DNA from: HIMB11 sp965657135
GTDB taxonomy: Bacteria > Pseudomonadota > Alphaproteobacteria > Rhodobacterales > Rhodobacteraceae
Length of the DNA: 64,000 bases
Assembly: GCA_965657135.1 (NCBI GenBank)
Contig: CBFHNF010000007.1
Location: 1-64,000, forward strand
Direction of reading: 5' to 3'
The position numbers and the translations under genes were made by a program. A model generated the notes under the pieces. It saw only the letters and a list, made by a program, of their open reading frames with translations, did no database searches and was not told the origin of the DNA. This document shows, piece by piece, positions 8,303 through 17,845 of the stretch. Numbering within the stretch: position 1 is the stretch's first letter; every line of letters begins with the position of its first letter.

Positions 8303-9439
8303 ATGGAACGAAGAAGTTTTCTTACGGGTGCGGCAGTAGGTGTCGCGGCTGGCGCGGCTGGAGTTGCAGCATATCAAGCATCTATGAAAAAGGAGGTTGC
8401 CCCAAGCGTCGCTGCACCAGCGGTTACACAGAGCACACGCACAATGACAATCGTGTCAACGTGGCCTCGTGACTTCCCAGGCCTAGGTATTTCTGCGCAG
8501 CGCTTCGCAAGCCGCGTAGCAGAAATTTCCAACGGTGCGATCCAAACTGAGTATTTCGCCGCAGGCGAACGTGTAGGTGCATTTGACTCATTTGACGAAG
8601 TATCATCAGGTAACGCGCATGCCTATATTGGCGCAGACTACTACTGGACAGGTAAGCACGCAGGTTTCGCGTACTTCACATCTGTTCCATTCGGCATGAC
8701 AACACAAGAATGGTCAGCGTGGATCAAGTTCGGTGGCGGTCAAGAGCTATGGGACGAACTATCAGGTGAATTCGGCCTGAAAAAACTTCCAGTTGGTTCA
8801 ACAGGTACACAAGCCGGCGGTTGGTTCAACAAAGAAATCGAAAGCCCAGACGACTTTAAAGGCCTAAAAATGCGTATGCCGGGCCTAGGTGGTCAGGTTA
8901 TCACAAAAATGGGCGCATCATCTGTATCGCTACCAGGTGGTCAGATTTATGAAAACCTTGTTTCTGGCGCGATCGAAGCGACAGAGTGGGTTGGCCCATA
9001 CAATGACTACTTCATGAAGTTCTATGAAGCAGCGAAATACTACTACACAGGTGGTATGCACGAGCCAGGTGGTGGCTTGGCCCTAGGTCTAAACGCATCA
9101 TGGTGGGGCAGCCTAACCGACTATGAGCGCGCGGTTATCACTGCGGCTGCTAATGAAGAACACGCGGCAGCACATGATGAAGCGATGGCGAAAAACGGTG
9201 AATACCTACAAAAATTGATCGACGAACAGGGCATCCAAGTTCGTTCGTTTAACGAAAGCGTATGGGACGGTTTTGCAGCAGGTGCAGAAGAAGTGTTTGA
9301 AGAAACACGTGGTCACTCTGCAATGGCGGCGAAAATCGATGACCAATTCCAAGCGAAACTTCGTGAAATCGGTGGTTCAATCGCTGCCTTCGAAGGTCAG
9401 TTTGTTACTCAGCGTAACCGTATCTTGGGTCTTGGATAA
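8303..9439 (+). CDS. TRAP transporter substrate-binding protein, TakP-like (2-oxoacid type)
   Basis: The periplasmic receptor of a TRAP transporter, about 378 residues from the chosen start. It begins MERRSFLTGAAVGVAAGAAG, a twin-arginine signal, so it is probably exported folded. KMRMPGLGG carries the Arg that binds the ligand carboxylate in the family. The segments LPGGQIYENLVSGAIEATEWVGPYND and GGMHEPGGGLALGLN resemble the TakP group that binds pyruvate and other 2-oxoacids; the ligand here is inferred. I start at the ATG at 8303 because GAGGAG precedes it and the Tat motif follows at once. Next are a terminator and the two permease genes. Confidence 0.9.
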   Translation: MERRSFLTGAAVGVAAGAAGVAAYQASMKKEVAPSVAAPAVTQSTRTMTIVSTWPRDFPGLGISAQRFASRVAEISNGAIQTEYFAAGERVGAFDSFDEVSSGNAHAYIGADYYWTGKHAGFAYFTSVPFGMTTQEWSAWIKFGGGQELWDELSGEFGLKKLPVGSTGTQAGGWFNKEIESPDDFKGLKMRMPGLGGQVITKMGASSVSLPGGQIYENLVSGAIEATEWVGPYNDYFMKFYEAAKYYYTGGMHEPGGGLALGLNASWWGSLTDYERAVITAAANEEHAAAHDEAMAKNGEYLQKLIDEQGIQVRSFNESVWDGFAAGAEEVFEETRGHSAMAAKIDDQFQAKLREIGGSIAAFEGQFVTQRNRILGLG

Positions 9440-9461
9440 GATTACAATTGCGAAAAGAATT

Positions 9462-9486
9462 GGGGTCCCATTTGGGGCCCCTTTTT
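9462..9486 (+). terminator. Rho-independent terminator between receptor and permease genes
   Basis: An 8-bp stem GGGGTCCC/GGGGCCCC (one G-U pair) with a 4-nt loop is followed by TTTTT. It follows the receptor stop by 22 nt and precedes the small permease gene. Partial readthrough here would make receptor mRNA more abundant than permease mRNA, as is usual in TRAP operons. Confidence 0.88.
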
Positions 9487-9533
9487 CATAACCCACAGGG
9501 TTTATTACCTTTTTCTGAACAAGGATATTTGAA

Positions 9534-10532
9534 ATGGCGCAATCTATGCATACGCCAGACGTCGCAAAATCTGGTCAACCAGCGCCGATCGCGCGCCTGT
9601 TTGGATGGTACATGATTGCAGCGCTCGCGGCTTTTTTGATCAACAATGTTCTGATCGTCGGTTACGGAATGCCAACCGCTGGTGCGGTTTTGACCGATGG
9701 CTTTAGCATACAGGGTAGCGTCACACCGGCGGTATACATTATCGCGCTTGGCATCGCGACTTCCTACGTTTTGACAAACCCAGACAACGCACTGCGCTAT
9801 GATGCCGCCAAACTTCATCGGTTCAACACATTTGTCGTGCGTGCGATCTTCTGGTCAGTATTCTTTGTTGGACTCATCGATGCAGCCGTTGCGTTTATGC
9901 GTGTAGAAAACTTGTTCTCGGCGTGGCTTGGCGAAGATCAGGCCCGCGCATTTGGCAGAAGTGGCTTTGTCGCCCCGTATGTTCACATGCCGATGATTGC
10001 ACTTGGGATCGTCGTTGCAATGTTTACACGAACACTTGGGTTTACGTGGCTTGCCTTGTTGATCGTTGCAGCGGAACTATTGATTGTTCTTTCTCGATTT
10101 ATTTTTTCCTACGAACAGGCGTTTATGGGCGACTTGGTACGTTATTGGTATGCAGCATTGTTCCTGTTTGCCTCTGCATATACCCTTTATGATGAGGGCC
10201 ACGTGCGTGTCGATTTGATTTACGCTGGTTTAAGCAACCGCCGTAAAGGATCAGTCAACGCGATTGGCACTGTTTTGTGCGGGCTCACCACTGCGTGGGT
10301 TATTTTGATTGTTGGGATGGCTGGAAAATCATCCATGATCAACGCGCCCATTCGAACATTCGAAGTCAGCCAAGCTGGTTTTGCGGGTATGTATGTTAAG
10401 TACCAAATGGCTGTCTTCATCGGGTTGTTCGCGATTACCATGCTGATCCAATTCGTCAGCTATTTCTTTGATGCCGTGGCAGATCGTCGGGATGAACCTG
10501 GTCGTCGCGAAATATCACCTGTTTCTCACTGA
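9534..10532 (+). CDS. TRAP transporter small permease (DctQ), enlarged
   Basis: The small membrane subunit of the TRAP transporter. At 332 residues it is about twice the usual DctQ length (roughly 160-180). It has about seven or eight hydrophobic segments rather than four. The C-terminal half contains the DctQ-like core: LVRYWYAALFLFASAYTLYDEGHVRVDLIY, with the usual EGHVRVD signature. The N-terminal half (residues 1-190) adds four membrane spans. It is followed 5 bp later by the large permease gene, with which it should be co-translated. Large DctQ forms occur in some proteobacterial TRAP systems, so this is a subtype and not a fusion artefact. Confidence 0.87.
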   Translation: MAQSMHTPDVAKSGQPAPIARLFGWYMIAALAAFLINNVLIVGYGMPTAGAVLTDGFSIQGSVTPAVYIIALGIATSYVLTNPDNALRYDAAKLHRFNTFVVRAIFWSVFFVGLIDAAVAFMRVENLFSAWLGEDQARAFGRSGFVAPYVHMPMIALGIVVAMFTRTLGFTWLALLIVAAELLIVLSRFIFSYEQAFMGDLVRYWYAALFLFASAYTLYDEGHVRVDLIYAGLSNRRKGSVNAIGTVLCGLTTAWVILIVGMAGKSSMINAPIRTFEVSQAGFAGMYVKYQMAVFIGLFAITMLIQFVSYFFDAVADRRDEPGRREISPVSH

Positions 10533-10537
10533 GGTCT

Positions 10538-13192
10538 ATGATGGAATTATTCTTTTTACTTGTCCTAGTTCTAATCATGGCAACCGCGCTCGGCTCTGGT
10601 TACCCAGTTGCATTCGCGCTGCCCGGTGCTGCGATCCTATCAATCACACTCGCAGCGATCGCTGGTTTTTTTGCGGCAGGTGATTCATCTGCCTATTTCC
10701 ACTCTGGTGGACCATATGAATGGCTCTCAGCCGGGGTATTGAACCTCAGGGGGGTTTATTGGGAGGTTGAACGCGACACCTTGATCGCCATTCCACTGTT
10801 CATTTTTATGGGCATTATGCTTCAGCGTTCAAAAATTGCTGAAGATTTATTGGTTACAATGGCGCAACTCTTTGGCCCTGTTCCAGGTGGTTTGGGTATA
10901 TCGGTGGTTTTCGTGGGCGCCTTGTTAGCCGCGACAACAGGGATCGTCGGTGCAACAGTTGTTGCGATGGGCATGATTTCCCTGCCTGCCATGTTGCGGA
11001 ATAAATATTCGCCCTCTCTCGCTACGGGGACAATTGCAGCATCAGGAACACTTGGGCAAATCATTCCACCCTCAATCGTTTTGATCATTCTTGCTGACCA
11101 ATTGGCATCAGCCACAGACCAAGCATCAACAGCGCGTAAAGCACTCTACAAGGAATCGACCGGTGAATTACAGATGCCCTCTGTGTTCGACGTTGGATCG
11201 ACGTCTGCGGGCGAAATGTTCCTCGGTGCCTTCGTTCCGGGTTTGTTGTTGGTTGGGATTTACATGGTCTATATCCTTGGATTTGCGCTGCTAAAGCCAT
11301 CCGCGGCCCCGGCTGTTCCCTATGAAGGCACGTATGATCGAAAGTTCTTTGGAACAGTGTTGCTGACACTTGTTCCACCGCTTGCATTGATTTTCTTGGT
11401 CTTGGGGTCCATCATTTCAGGGATCGCAACCGTGAACCAAGCGGGCGCAATTGGTGCCGCTGGCGCGTTGATCATGGCCGGATACCGGTTAGAGGGGAAC
11501 CATCGTTTTGTGTTTGGCCCCGCCCTCAGTGCGATTATCGGCGTTATCGTGGTCGCCTTCGCGCTTTCAAACTATGAAATGAACGTCAAAGCCGCCACGA
11601 CACCTGAAGATTTCCAAGGTATCTGGATCGGCGCCGTAGGCACGGCCCTGATCGTCTTAGGTGTTGTTTGGTCGGGCTATCGTGCCTTGAAGATCGAGAA
11701 CACATTGAATGGCGTCATGATGGAAACTGCAAAAACAACAGCTTTGGTTTTCGTCATTCTATTGGGCGCTGCCATGCTGACTGCAGCATTCCGCGCCTTT
11801 GGCGGAGAGGAATTGGTACGTGAATTCCTAGTTTCGCTACCAGGCGGGTTCTGGATGCAGTTCGTCATCGTTATGTTGGTGATCTTTATCCTCGGTTTCT
11901 TCTTGGATTTCATCGAAATCGCAGTGGTGGTTGTACCAATCGTAGCCCCCATTTTGTTGGCAGACCCATCTGCAAATATCACAGCCGTGTGGTTGGGTGT
12001 TATGATTGGTTTGAACATTCAAACGTCATTTTTGACCCCACCGTTTGGCTTCGCTTTGTTCTATCTGCGCGGCGTTGCACCTGCGGTCGTAAAAACGATT
12101 CAGATGTATCGCGGCGTAATCGCCTTTATCACATTGCAGCTGATCGCTCTGGTAATTGTGGGATTATATCCCCCATTGGTGAACTATCTTCCCAACCGCT
12201 CTAGCCTTTTGTCTGATGCGGCCCCACCCCCACGCAACCCACGCCTTCAGTTCTGTCTTGATGAATTTGTATCCGATGCAATCGCTGCAGATCAGGGTGC
12301 CACGATGGCAGCAATCAATGCGGCAAAGTCCATTAACGTTGATGGCATGCCGAAATTTATTGGAAAATCTATCGCGGGTTCAACTGAAGAAGCGGAAAAA
12401 GCTCTTGCTGCTTTGGCAGAGATCCAAACTAGGGCGGAGGCTGTTCAATTAGCAGAAGTTGGGTATCGTCCGCAACTGACGCTGGTGCGTGGATTGGAAA
12501 AACAAATTCGCAACATCGCAGAACATCGCGATGAATTGGCCAAACACGCAAGTCGAATGAACGCCGATAACCCAGAGCGTGCTGAGATCGAAGCAGAAGT
12601 CGCACATATGTCCGAGGAAATCGCTGCATTGGAATCACAGATTCCAGACAGCTGGGAGGACGCGCACGAAACCTTCAAAAAGCTGACTGATGCAGAATCC
12701 AAAGCGCGAAATTCCTATCGTCGCTCTGGTGACGCCGCATGGGACGACGCGGCTATCGTTTTGGCCGCATTGAATGCAACCCCAGAATTCATCGCATTGG
12801 AAGGTGAATTGAACGCATTACGTCCCATATTGGAAACAGCCGATTTCGAAGTCGCCGAAGACGCGGCGAAAGCATTAGAACGCTTTTTCCGTGATCTAGA
12901 CGGTGCAGATGATGTGAAAAAAGCGGTTGGTAATGCTAAAAAAGCCATGAGCAAACGCCAAAAAGACCGTGAGACTGCCTTGAAAGAATATGAAAAGGCG
13001 CTTGCAGATTATGCGGATCAACTGGTTTGGCGCGCCGCTGCGGAAACACAAGTTCGCCCCGGCGTCGAGGCCTATCTAGACGCAATAAAAGGCAACATTG
13101 GCGCCAGATCACAAGAAGATCTGACACGCGAGCAGGCCTTGTTCCTCGCCTCATGCACATCGCATCACAAGGATTTATCGCTGAATTTCTAA
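10538..13192 (+). CDS. TRAP transporter large permease (DctM) with long C-terminal soluble extension
   Basis: The 884-residue transport subunit of the TRAP system; standard DctM proteins have about 430. Residues 1 to about 565 are membrane-embedded. They include the family motifs PLFIFMGIMLQRS, GATVVAMGMISLPAML, GTLGQIIPPSIVLIIL and LNIQTSFLTPPFGFALFYLRG, plus inserted loops near residues 190-215 and 250-400. From about residue 575 the chain is soluble, charged and Ala/Glu/Lys-rich, with long predicted coiled-coil stretches (about 600-700 and 770-850), and faces the cytoplasm or periplasm depending on the last helix. GAGGT precedes the ATG. No function is known to me for the extension. Confidence 0.88.
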   Translation: MMELFFLLVLVLIMATALGSGYPVAFALPGAAILSITLAAIAGFFAAGDSSAYFHSGGPYEWLSAGVLNLRGVYWEVERDTLIAIPLFIFMGIMLQRSKIAEDLLVTMAQLFGPVPGGLGISVVFVGALLAATTGIVGATVVAMGMISLPAMLRNKYSPSLATGTIAASGTLGQIIPPSIVLIILADQLASATDQASTARKALYKESTGELQMPSVFDVGSTSAGEMFLGAFVPGLLLVGIYMVYILGFALLKPSAAPAVPYEGTYDRKFFGTVLLTLVPPLALIFLVLGSIISGIATVNQAGAIGAAGALIMAGYRLEGNHRFVFGPALSAIIGVIVVAFALSNYEMNVKAATTPEDFQGIWIGAVGTALIVLGVVWSGYRALKIENTLNGVMMETAKTTALVFVILLGAAMLTAAFRAFGGEELVREFLVSLPGGFWMQFVIVMLVIFILGFFLDFIEIAVVVVPIVAPILLADPSANITAVWLGVMIGLNIQTSFLTPPFGFALFYLRGVAPAVVKTIQMYRGVIAFITLQLIALVIVGLYPPLVNYLPNRSSLLSDAAPPPRNPRLQFCLDEFVSDAIAADQGATMAAINAAKSINVDGMPKFIGKSIAGSTEEAEKALAALAEIQTRAEAVQLAEVGYRPQLTLVRGLEKQIRNIAEHRDELAKHASRMNADNPERAEIEAEVAHMSEEIAALESQIPDSWEDAHETFKKLTDAESKARNSYRRSGDAAWDDAAIVLAALNATPEFIALEGELNALRPILETADFEVAEDAAKALERFFRDLDGADDVKKAVGNAKKAMSKRQKDRETALKEYEKALADYADQLVWRAAAETQVRPGVEAYLDAIKGNIGARSQEDLTREQALFLASCTSHHKDLSLNF

Positions 13193-13213
13193 AGGGCGCG
13201 ATACACCAATTCA

Positions 13214-13243
13214 AACGGGGCAGCCATTTGGTTGCCCCGTTTG
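13214..13243 (+). terminator. Rho-independent terminator of the TRAP operon
   Basis: A 13-bp stem (AAACGGGGCAGCC with GGTTGCCCCGTTT, one G-U pair) and a 4-nt loop, followed by a T-rich run. It lies 22 nt after the large permease stop. Confidence 0.9.
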
Positions 13244-13331
13244 TGTTTTATTGGCAACCTGTCGGCCATGATCTCTTGATTTCACCTGAAAAATCTATAA
13301 ATCTTTGTAACCACTTTGTGATGAGCGTTGA

Positions 13332-13757
13332 ATGATCCAATATTCTTTGAAATGCGAAAACGATCACGGTTTTGATAGCTGGTTTGCATCCGCTGACACC
13401 TATGATTCATTATCCAGCAATCACATGGTAACATGTGTCGTTTGTGGCAGCACTAAAGTGACCAAGGCGATAATGGCCCCGCGCGTGTGCACGAACAAGG
13501 GAAAAGACCCCACCCCCCAACTGAAAACTGAAAAATCACGCGCAGAACATGCAATGGCACAACTGCGCAAACACGTGGAAGAAAATTCAGAGTACGTGGG
13601 AACAAATTTTGCTTCAGAGGCACGCGACATGCACCTAGGAGAAGCTCCAAAACGCGCGATCTATGGTGAGGCCAAATTAGAAGAGGCGAAATCTTTGATC
13701 GAAGATGGGATTGCTGTCACCTCACTCCCCTTTATGCCATCACGTAAATCAAACTAG
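13332..13757 (+). CDS. DUF1178 family protein
   Basis: A 141-residue conserved alphaproteobacterial protein of unknown function. The N-terminal part resembles a zinc ribbon: MIQYSLKCENDHGFDSWF with a CxxxH-like arrangement, then VTCVVCGSTKVTKAIMAPRV. The remainder is a charged helical segment (residues 55-100) and a tail containing EAKSLIEDGIAVTSLPFMP, typical of DUF1178. It stands alone between the TRAP terminator and lysC. It might bind metal or nucleic acid, but nothing in the sequence settles this. Confidence 0.85.
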   Translation: MIQYSLKCENDHGFDSWFASADTYDSLSSNHMVTCVVCGSTKVTKAIMAPRVCTNKGKDPTPQLKTEKSRAEHAMAQLRKHVEENSEYVGTNFASEARDMHLGEAPKRAIYGEAKLEEAKSLIEDGIAVTSLPFMPSRKSN

Positions 13758-13866
13758 GCCTTGCTCTGCGTGAATCGGGCGCAACGCAGTAAATTCCTGT
13801 CCATGGCCCTTGTATTGACTTTACGATGCGCATAAACCCCCCACAGTTTTGAACAAAGGGAAAGTT

Positions 13867-15102
13867 ATGCCCGTACTTGTTATGAAATTCGGTGGAACAT
13901 CGGTTGCCACCCTAGATCGCATCAAACGCGCAGCAAAACGCGTCGCACTTGAGGTTTCAAAAGGCTATGACGTAATTGTCATCGTTTCTGCCATGTCGGG
14001 CAAAACGAACGAACTGGTGGGTTGGGTGAACGAAACCTCGCCACTTTATGATGCCCGTGAATATGATGCGGTGGTCTCTTCTGGTGAAAACGTGACCGCT
14101 GGATTGATGGCATTGACGCTGCAAGAAATGGAAGTGCCCGCACGCAGCTGGCAAGGATGGCAAGTTCCTGTCAAAACAACCTCTGCACATTCGGCAGCCC
14201 GCATCGAAGAAATCCCGAGCGATAACATCATGGCCAAATTTGGCGAAGGAATGAAAGTGGCAGTTGTCGCGGGTTTCCAAGGGGTTTCCCCTGAGGGACG
14301 CATTACAACATTGGGGCGTGGTGGATCTGACACAACGGCAGTGGCATTCGCTGCGGCCTTTGATGCAGAACGATGCGATATTTATACGGATGTGGATGGT
14401 GTTTATACAACTGATCCGCGGATCGCAGAAAAAGCGCGCAAACTTGATAAGATTAGTTTTGAAGAAATGTTAGAGCTGGCCTCGCTTGGGGCCAAGGTAC
14501 TGCAGACGCGCTCGGTTGAATTGGCCATGCGTTACAAAGTAAAATTGCGGGTTCTTTCCAGTTTTGAAGAACCCTCAGACACAGCAGGCACTTTTGTCTG
14601 CGATGAGGAGGAAATCATGGAATCCAATGTGGTCTCTGGCATCGCCTATTCCCGCGATGAAGCAAAAATGACACTGCAATCTGTAGCAGATCGCCCCGGT
14701 ATCGCCGCGGCAATTTTTGGCCCACTGTCAGATGCGGGTGTGAATGTGGATATGATCATCCAAAACGTTGCCGAAGAAGGCCGCACAGACATGACATTTT
14801 CATGCCCAACTGACCAAGTCATGCGCGCAGAAAAAGCGTTGAACGAGGCAAAAGAAGGCGGTCTATTGAATTTCGTAGATTTGATCGCGGATACCAATGT
14901 GGCAAAAATCTCTGCGGTGGGGATTGGCATGCGGTCACAATCAGGCGTGGCGGCTAAAATGTTTAAGACGTTATCCGACGAAGGTATCAATATTAAGGTC
15001 ATCGCGACCTCTGAAATCAAAATTTCTGTATTGGTTGATCGAAAATACATGGAACTTGCCGTTCAATCCCTGCATGATGCCTTTGAATTAGAAAAGGCAT
15101 AA
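13867..15102 (+). CDS. lysC: Aspartate kinase
   Basis: Phosphorylates aspartate in the first step toward lysine, threonine and methionine. The chain has 411 residues. It starts PVLVMKFGGTSVA with the nucleotide-binding KFGGTS motif. GFQGVSPEGRITTLGRGGSDTTA and the aspartate-site DIYTDVDGVYTTDPRI follow. The C-terminal third holds two ACT domains (about residues 265-405), the usual site of feedback control by lysine or threonine. I chose the ATG at 13867 with an AAAGGG ribosome-binding site; an in-frame TTG 18 nt upstream is less likely. ptsP follows 12 bp after, an arrangement common in Rhodobacterales. Confidence 0.97.
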   Translation: MPVLVMKFGGTSVATLDRIKRAAKRVALEVSKGYDVIVIVSAMSGKTNELVGWVNETSPLYDAREYDAVVSSGENVTAGLMALTLQEMEVPARSWQGWQVPVKTTSAHSAARIEEIPSDNIMAKFGEGMKVAVVAGFQGVSPEGRITTLGRGGSDTTAVAFAAAFDAERCDIYTDVDGVYTTDPRIAEKARKLDKISFEEMLELASLGAKVLQTRSVELAMRYKVKLRVLSSFEEPSDTAGTFVCDEEEIMESNVVSGIAYSRDEAKMTLQSVADRPGIAAAIFGPLSDAGVNVDMIIQNVAEEGRTDMTFSCPTDQVMRAEKALNEAKEGGLLNFVDLIADTNVAKISAVGIGMRSQSGVAAKMFKTLSDEGINIKVIATSEIKISVLVDRKYMELAVQSLHDAFELEKA

Positions 15103-15114
15103 GGCAACGACAAA

Positions 15115-17355
15115 ATGTCAAAACGCTCAGGCAGCAACAGTCGCGCCCTATTGGGACGGCTGCGCGACACCATGGCTTCTGAGGCCAAGGGACAAGAGCG
15201 GCTTGACACGATCACGCATTTGATCGCAGATTCTATGGGGAGCGAGGTATGCTCAATCTATTTATTCCGTGACGCTGATACGCTTGAACTTTGCGCGACC
15301 GAAGGTTTAAATCGTGACGCCGTACACCAAACCCGTCTGAAATTGGGCGAAGGTTTGGTCGGTCGCGTGGCCAAATCAAACAAGATCGTCAATACCGCCG
15401 ATGCCCCCTCGGCCAAGGGATTCCGATTCATGCCAGAAACTGGCGAAGAAATTTATTCTTCGTTTTTGGGTATTCCCATTCAGCGGCTTGGTGAAAAATT
15501 GGGTGTTTTGGTCGTTCAATCCAAACTGGCGCGTGAATTCACATCTGATGAAATCTATGCCCTAGAAGTTGTTGCGATGGTCATCGCAGAAATGACTGAA
15601 TTGGGCGCGTTTGTGGGCGAAGAAACCGGGTTAAAGGCCCTTCACCAGCAGGCTGTGATGTTTCGCGGCGCAACCGCCCAAGAAGGTGCTGCCCAAGGGA
15701 ATGTGTGGCTACACGAACCCAGAGTTGTTGTCACACACCTGGTGACCGAAGATCCAGAGGCAGAGAAACAGCGTCTGCGCACCTGCGTTGAAACCTTGCA
15801 AGCCCAAATTGAGGCCATGTTTAGAACGGTACAAACGGGGGACAAAGAACAATTAGAGGTTTTAGAAGCCTATAAGATGTTCGCCAATTCCCGTGGCTGG
15901 ATGCGACGTATGGAAACCGATATCGACAGCGGACTTTCTGCAGAAGCTGCGGTTGAAAAGGAACAATCAACGGCGCGTGCGCGACTAGAGCAGGCAACCG
16001 ATGCCTATATGCGCGACCGCCTGCACGACCTAGATGATCTATCAAATCGCCTCTTGCGGATTTTAACAGGGCAAGGAAAAGAAACAGGCGCTGATATGCC
16101 CGCTGATCCTATCCTTGTTGCGACCAACATTGGCCCAGCCGAATTGTTGGACTACGGCCGGCGTCTCAAGGGCATCGTATTAGAGGAAGGCTCTGTGGGT
16201 AGCCACGCAACAATCGTTGCACGCGCTTTGGCAATCCCATTGGTTATTCGGGCGAAAAACATCACCACCGAAGCACTAAACGGAGATCGGGTACTGGTTG
16301 ACGGGGATCAGGGCTTTGTACACCTTAGACCAGATGAAATGGTTGCCAGTGCCTTTCGTGACAAAATCGCAATGGAGGCCAAAGCCCAAGAGCGGTACAG
16401 CGCCATTCGGGATCATAAAACAATCACCAAAGATGGCACTCAGATCTCGTTAGTCATGAATGCAGGGCTGATGGCAGACCTTCCTAGCCTCTCCAATTCT
16501 GGGGCAGAGGGCGTAGGATTATTTCGCACCGAATTACAGTTTTTAGTGCGCTCAAAAATGCCCAGACGCTCTGAACTCAGCGCGCTATATAAAAGGGTCA
16601 TGGATGCTGCAGATGGAAAACGGGTTGTGTTTCGCACGCTTGATATCGGATCTGACAAGGTTCTATCATACCTACCCAATGTAAAAGAGCCGAACCCGGC
16701 ATTGGGATGGCGCGCCATCCGCGTTGGCTTGGATCGACCCGGCGTGTTGCGCATGCAACTTCAAGCGCTTTTGCGTGCGGCTGAGGGCCGCGCCTTGTCT
16801 GTTATGTTCCCATTTGTGGCACAAATGAATGAATTCGATCAGGCACGCGCCGAGATGGACAAAGCGATCGAGCGCGAGATTCGCTTGGGCCACCCGATAC
16901 CAGAATCACTTGAAATTGGGGCGATGCTGGAAACGCCGTCATTGGCATTTGCCCCCAAACGTTTTTTTGAAACCGTTGATTTTGTATCGATTGGCGGAAA
17001 TGATTTAAAACAGTTCTTTTTTGCTGCAGATCGAGAAAACGAATTGGTACGCAGGCGCTATGATACCTTGAGCCTGAGCTTCCTCAGCTTTCTTGAACAG
17101 ATATCTAACCGCTGCACAGAAAGCGCCACAAAGCTTTCATTTTGTGGCGAAGATGCAGGGCGTCCGGTCGAAGCCGCCGCCTTTGCTGCGATTGGTATTA
17201 AAAATTTATCCATGCGTCCGGCCTCTATTGGTCCCGTAAAACATATCTTATTACAAACCAATCTAGACTCGGTAAAAGCAGCAATCAAACAGGCTCATCT
17301 TGATGGAGCTCAATCAGCAAGAACCCATATATTACAGGCACTTAGAGAAGATTAA
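15115..17355 (+). CDS. ptsP: Phosphoenolpyruvate-protein phosphotransferase, nitrogen PTS (EI-Ntr)
   Basis: Enzyme I of the nitrogen phosphotransferase system; passes phosphate from PEP to NPr and then EIIA-Ntr, a regulatory cascade. The 746 residues comprise an N-terminal GAF domain (about 20-165, with GLVGRVAKSNKIVNTADAPSAKG), then the EI body. The phosphorylated His is in EEGSVGSHATIVARALAIP. PEP-binding motifs GVGLFRTELQFL, FRTLDIGSDK, and IGAMLETPS are present, as is the catalytic Cys region KLSFCGEDAGRP. The GAF domain binds glutamine in some relatives. The gene follows lysC closely and probably shares its transcript. Confidence 0.97.
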   Translation: MSKRSGSNSRALLGRLRDTMASEAKGQERLDTITHLIADSMGSEVCSIYLFRDADTLELCATEGLNRDAVHQTRLKLGEGLVGRVAKSNKIVNTADAPSAKGFRFMPETGEEIYSSFLGIPIQRLGEKLGVLVVQSKLAREFTSDEIYALEVVAMVIAEMTELGAFVGEETGLKALHQQAVMFRGATAQEGAAQGNVWLHEPRVVVTHLVTEDPEAEKQRLRTCVETLQAQIEAMFRTVQTGDKEQLEVLEAYKMFANSRGWMRRMETDIDSGLSAEAAVEKEQSTARARLEQATDAYMRDRLHDLDDLSNRLLRILTGQGKETGADMPADPILVATNIGPAELLDYGRRLKGIVLEEGSVGSHATIVARALAIPLVIRAKNITTEALNGDRVLVDGDQGFVHLRPDEMVASAFRDKIAMEAKAQERYSAIRDHKTITKDGTQISLVMNAGLMADLPSLSNSGAEGVGLFRTELQFLVRSKMPRRSELSALYKRVMDAADGKRVVFRTLDIGSDKVLSYLPNVKEPNPALGWRAIRVGLDRPGVLRMQLQALLRAAEGRALSVMFPFVAQMNEFDQARAEMDKAIEREIRLGHPIPESLEIGAMLETPSLAFAPKRFFETVDFVSIGGNDLKQFFFAADRENELVRRRYDTLSLSFLSFLEQISNRCTESATKLSFCGEDAGRPVEAAAFAAIGIKNLSMRPASIGPVKHILLQTNLDSVKAAIKQAHLDGAQSARTHILQALRED

Positions 17356-17381
17356 CTCGAGCTTCCTGTAGCGCATTTTCG

Positions 17382-17430
17382 ATAAAACCATATTGGTTTT
17401 ATAATTCAAATACCAATCAAAATATTTGAT
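17382..17430. repeat. Two perfect inverted repeats downstream of ptsP
   Basis: ATAAAACCA-TAT-TGGTTTTAT (17382-17402) is a perfect 9-bp stem with a 3-nt loop. ATCAAA-ATA-TTTGAT (17416-17430) is a perfect 6-bp inverted repeat. Both are AT-rich. The first could be a weak terminator of ptsP. The second, 80 bp upstream of the next gene, looks more like a dimeric regulator's operator. No strong promoter was recognised. Confidence 0.4.
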
Positions 17431-17509
17431 ACCACTTACCCTTTGGGGGGATGCTCATACTGTCAGCGACGCATTACATTGGTGTCAATAGAGATCGAAG
17501 GTAAGTAAA

Positions 17510-17845
17510 ATGTCACTAATGGAAATCAAAAATCGGAATATATATGTATCCGTCCAAGACTGGCCGAAAGCGCCTGTCACAACATCTGAAAACGCGCCCA
17601 TTTCTCAGTATGATGAACAAATCGAAAGCCATGATGGTTTCTTTGGCTTTTCGCTCGAAGCAATAGAAAATGACCCCATCTTAAGCGGACAAGTTGACGT
17701 GTTTCGCAAAGTCTATTTTCGCAGTGAACGGATTGAGGACAAGACATCCTTAGAATATCGTCATGCCAAGCAATTGGCGGCACTGCTTGCGAAACAAATC
17801 TTGCATGATCTGAACTTAGAAAAACAGCGTGTAACGCCCAATTAA
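17510..17845 (+). CDS. Hypothetical protein, 111 residues
   Basis: I do not recognise this family. The protein is soluble, acidic in its first two thirds and ends in a basic amphipathic helix (HAKQLAALLAKQILHDLNLEKQ). No Cys, signal peptide or membrane span is seen. A region around residues 43-75 has GFFGFSLEAIENDPILSGQVDVFRKVYF in an alternating pattern. A purine-rich AAGGTAAG sits ahead of the ATG and codon choice matches neighbouring genes, so translation is plausible. It is alone between ptsP and ileS, preceded by an AT-rich region with an inverted repeat and followed by a GC-rich stem-loop at 17852-17880 lacking a T run. Confidence 0.6.
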   Translation: MSLMEIKNRNIYVSVQDWPKAPVTTSENAPISQYDEQIESHDGFFGFSLEAIENDPILSGQVDVFRKVYFRSERIEDKTSLEYRHAKQLAALLAKQILHDLNLEKQRVTPN

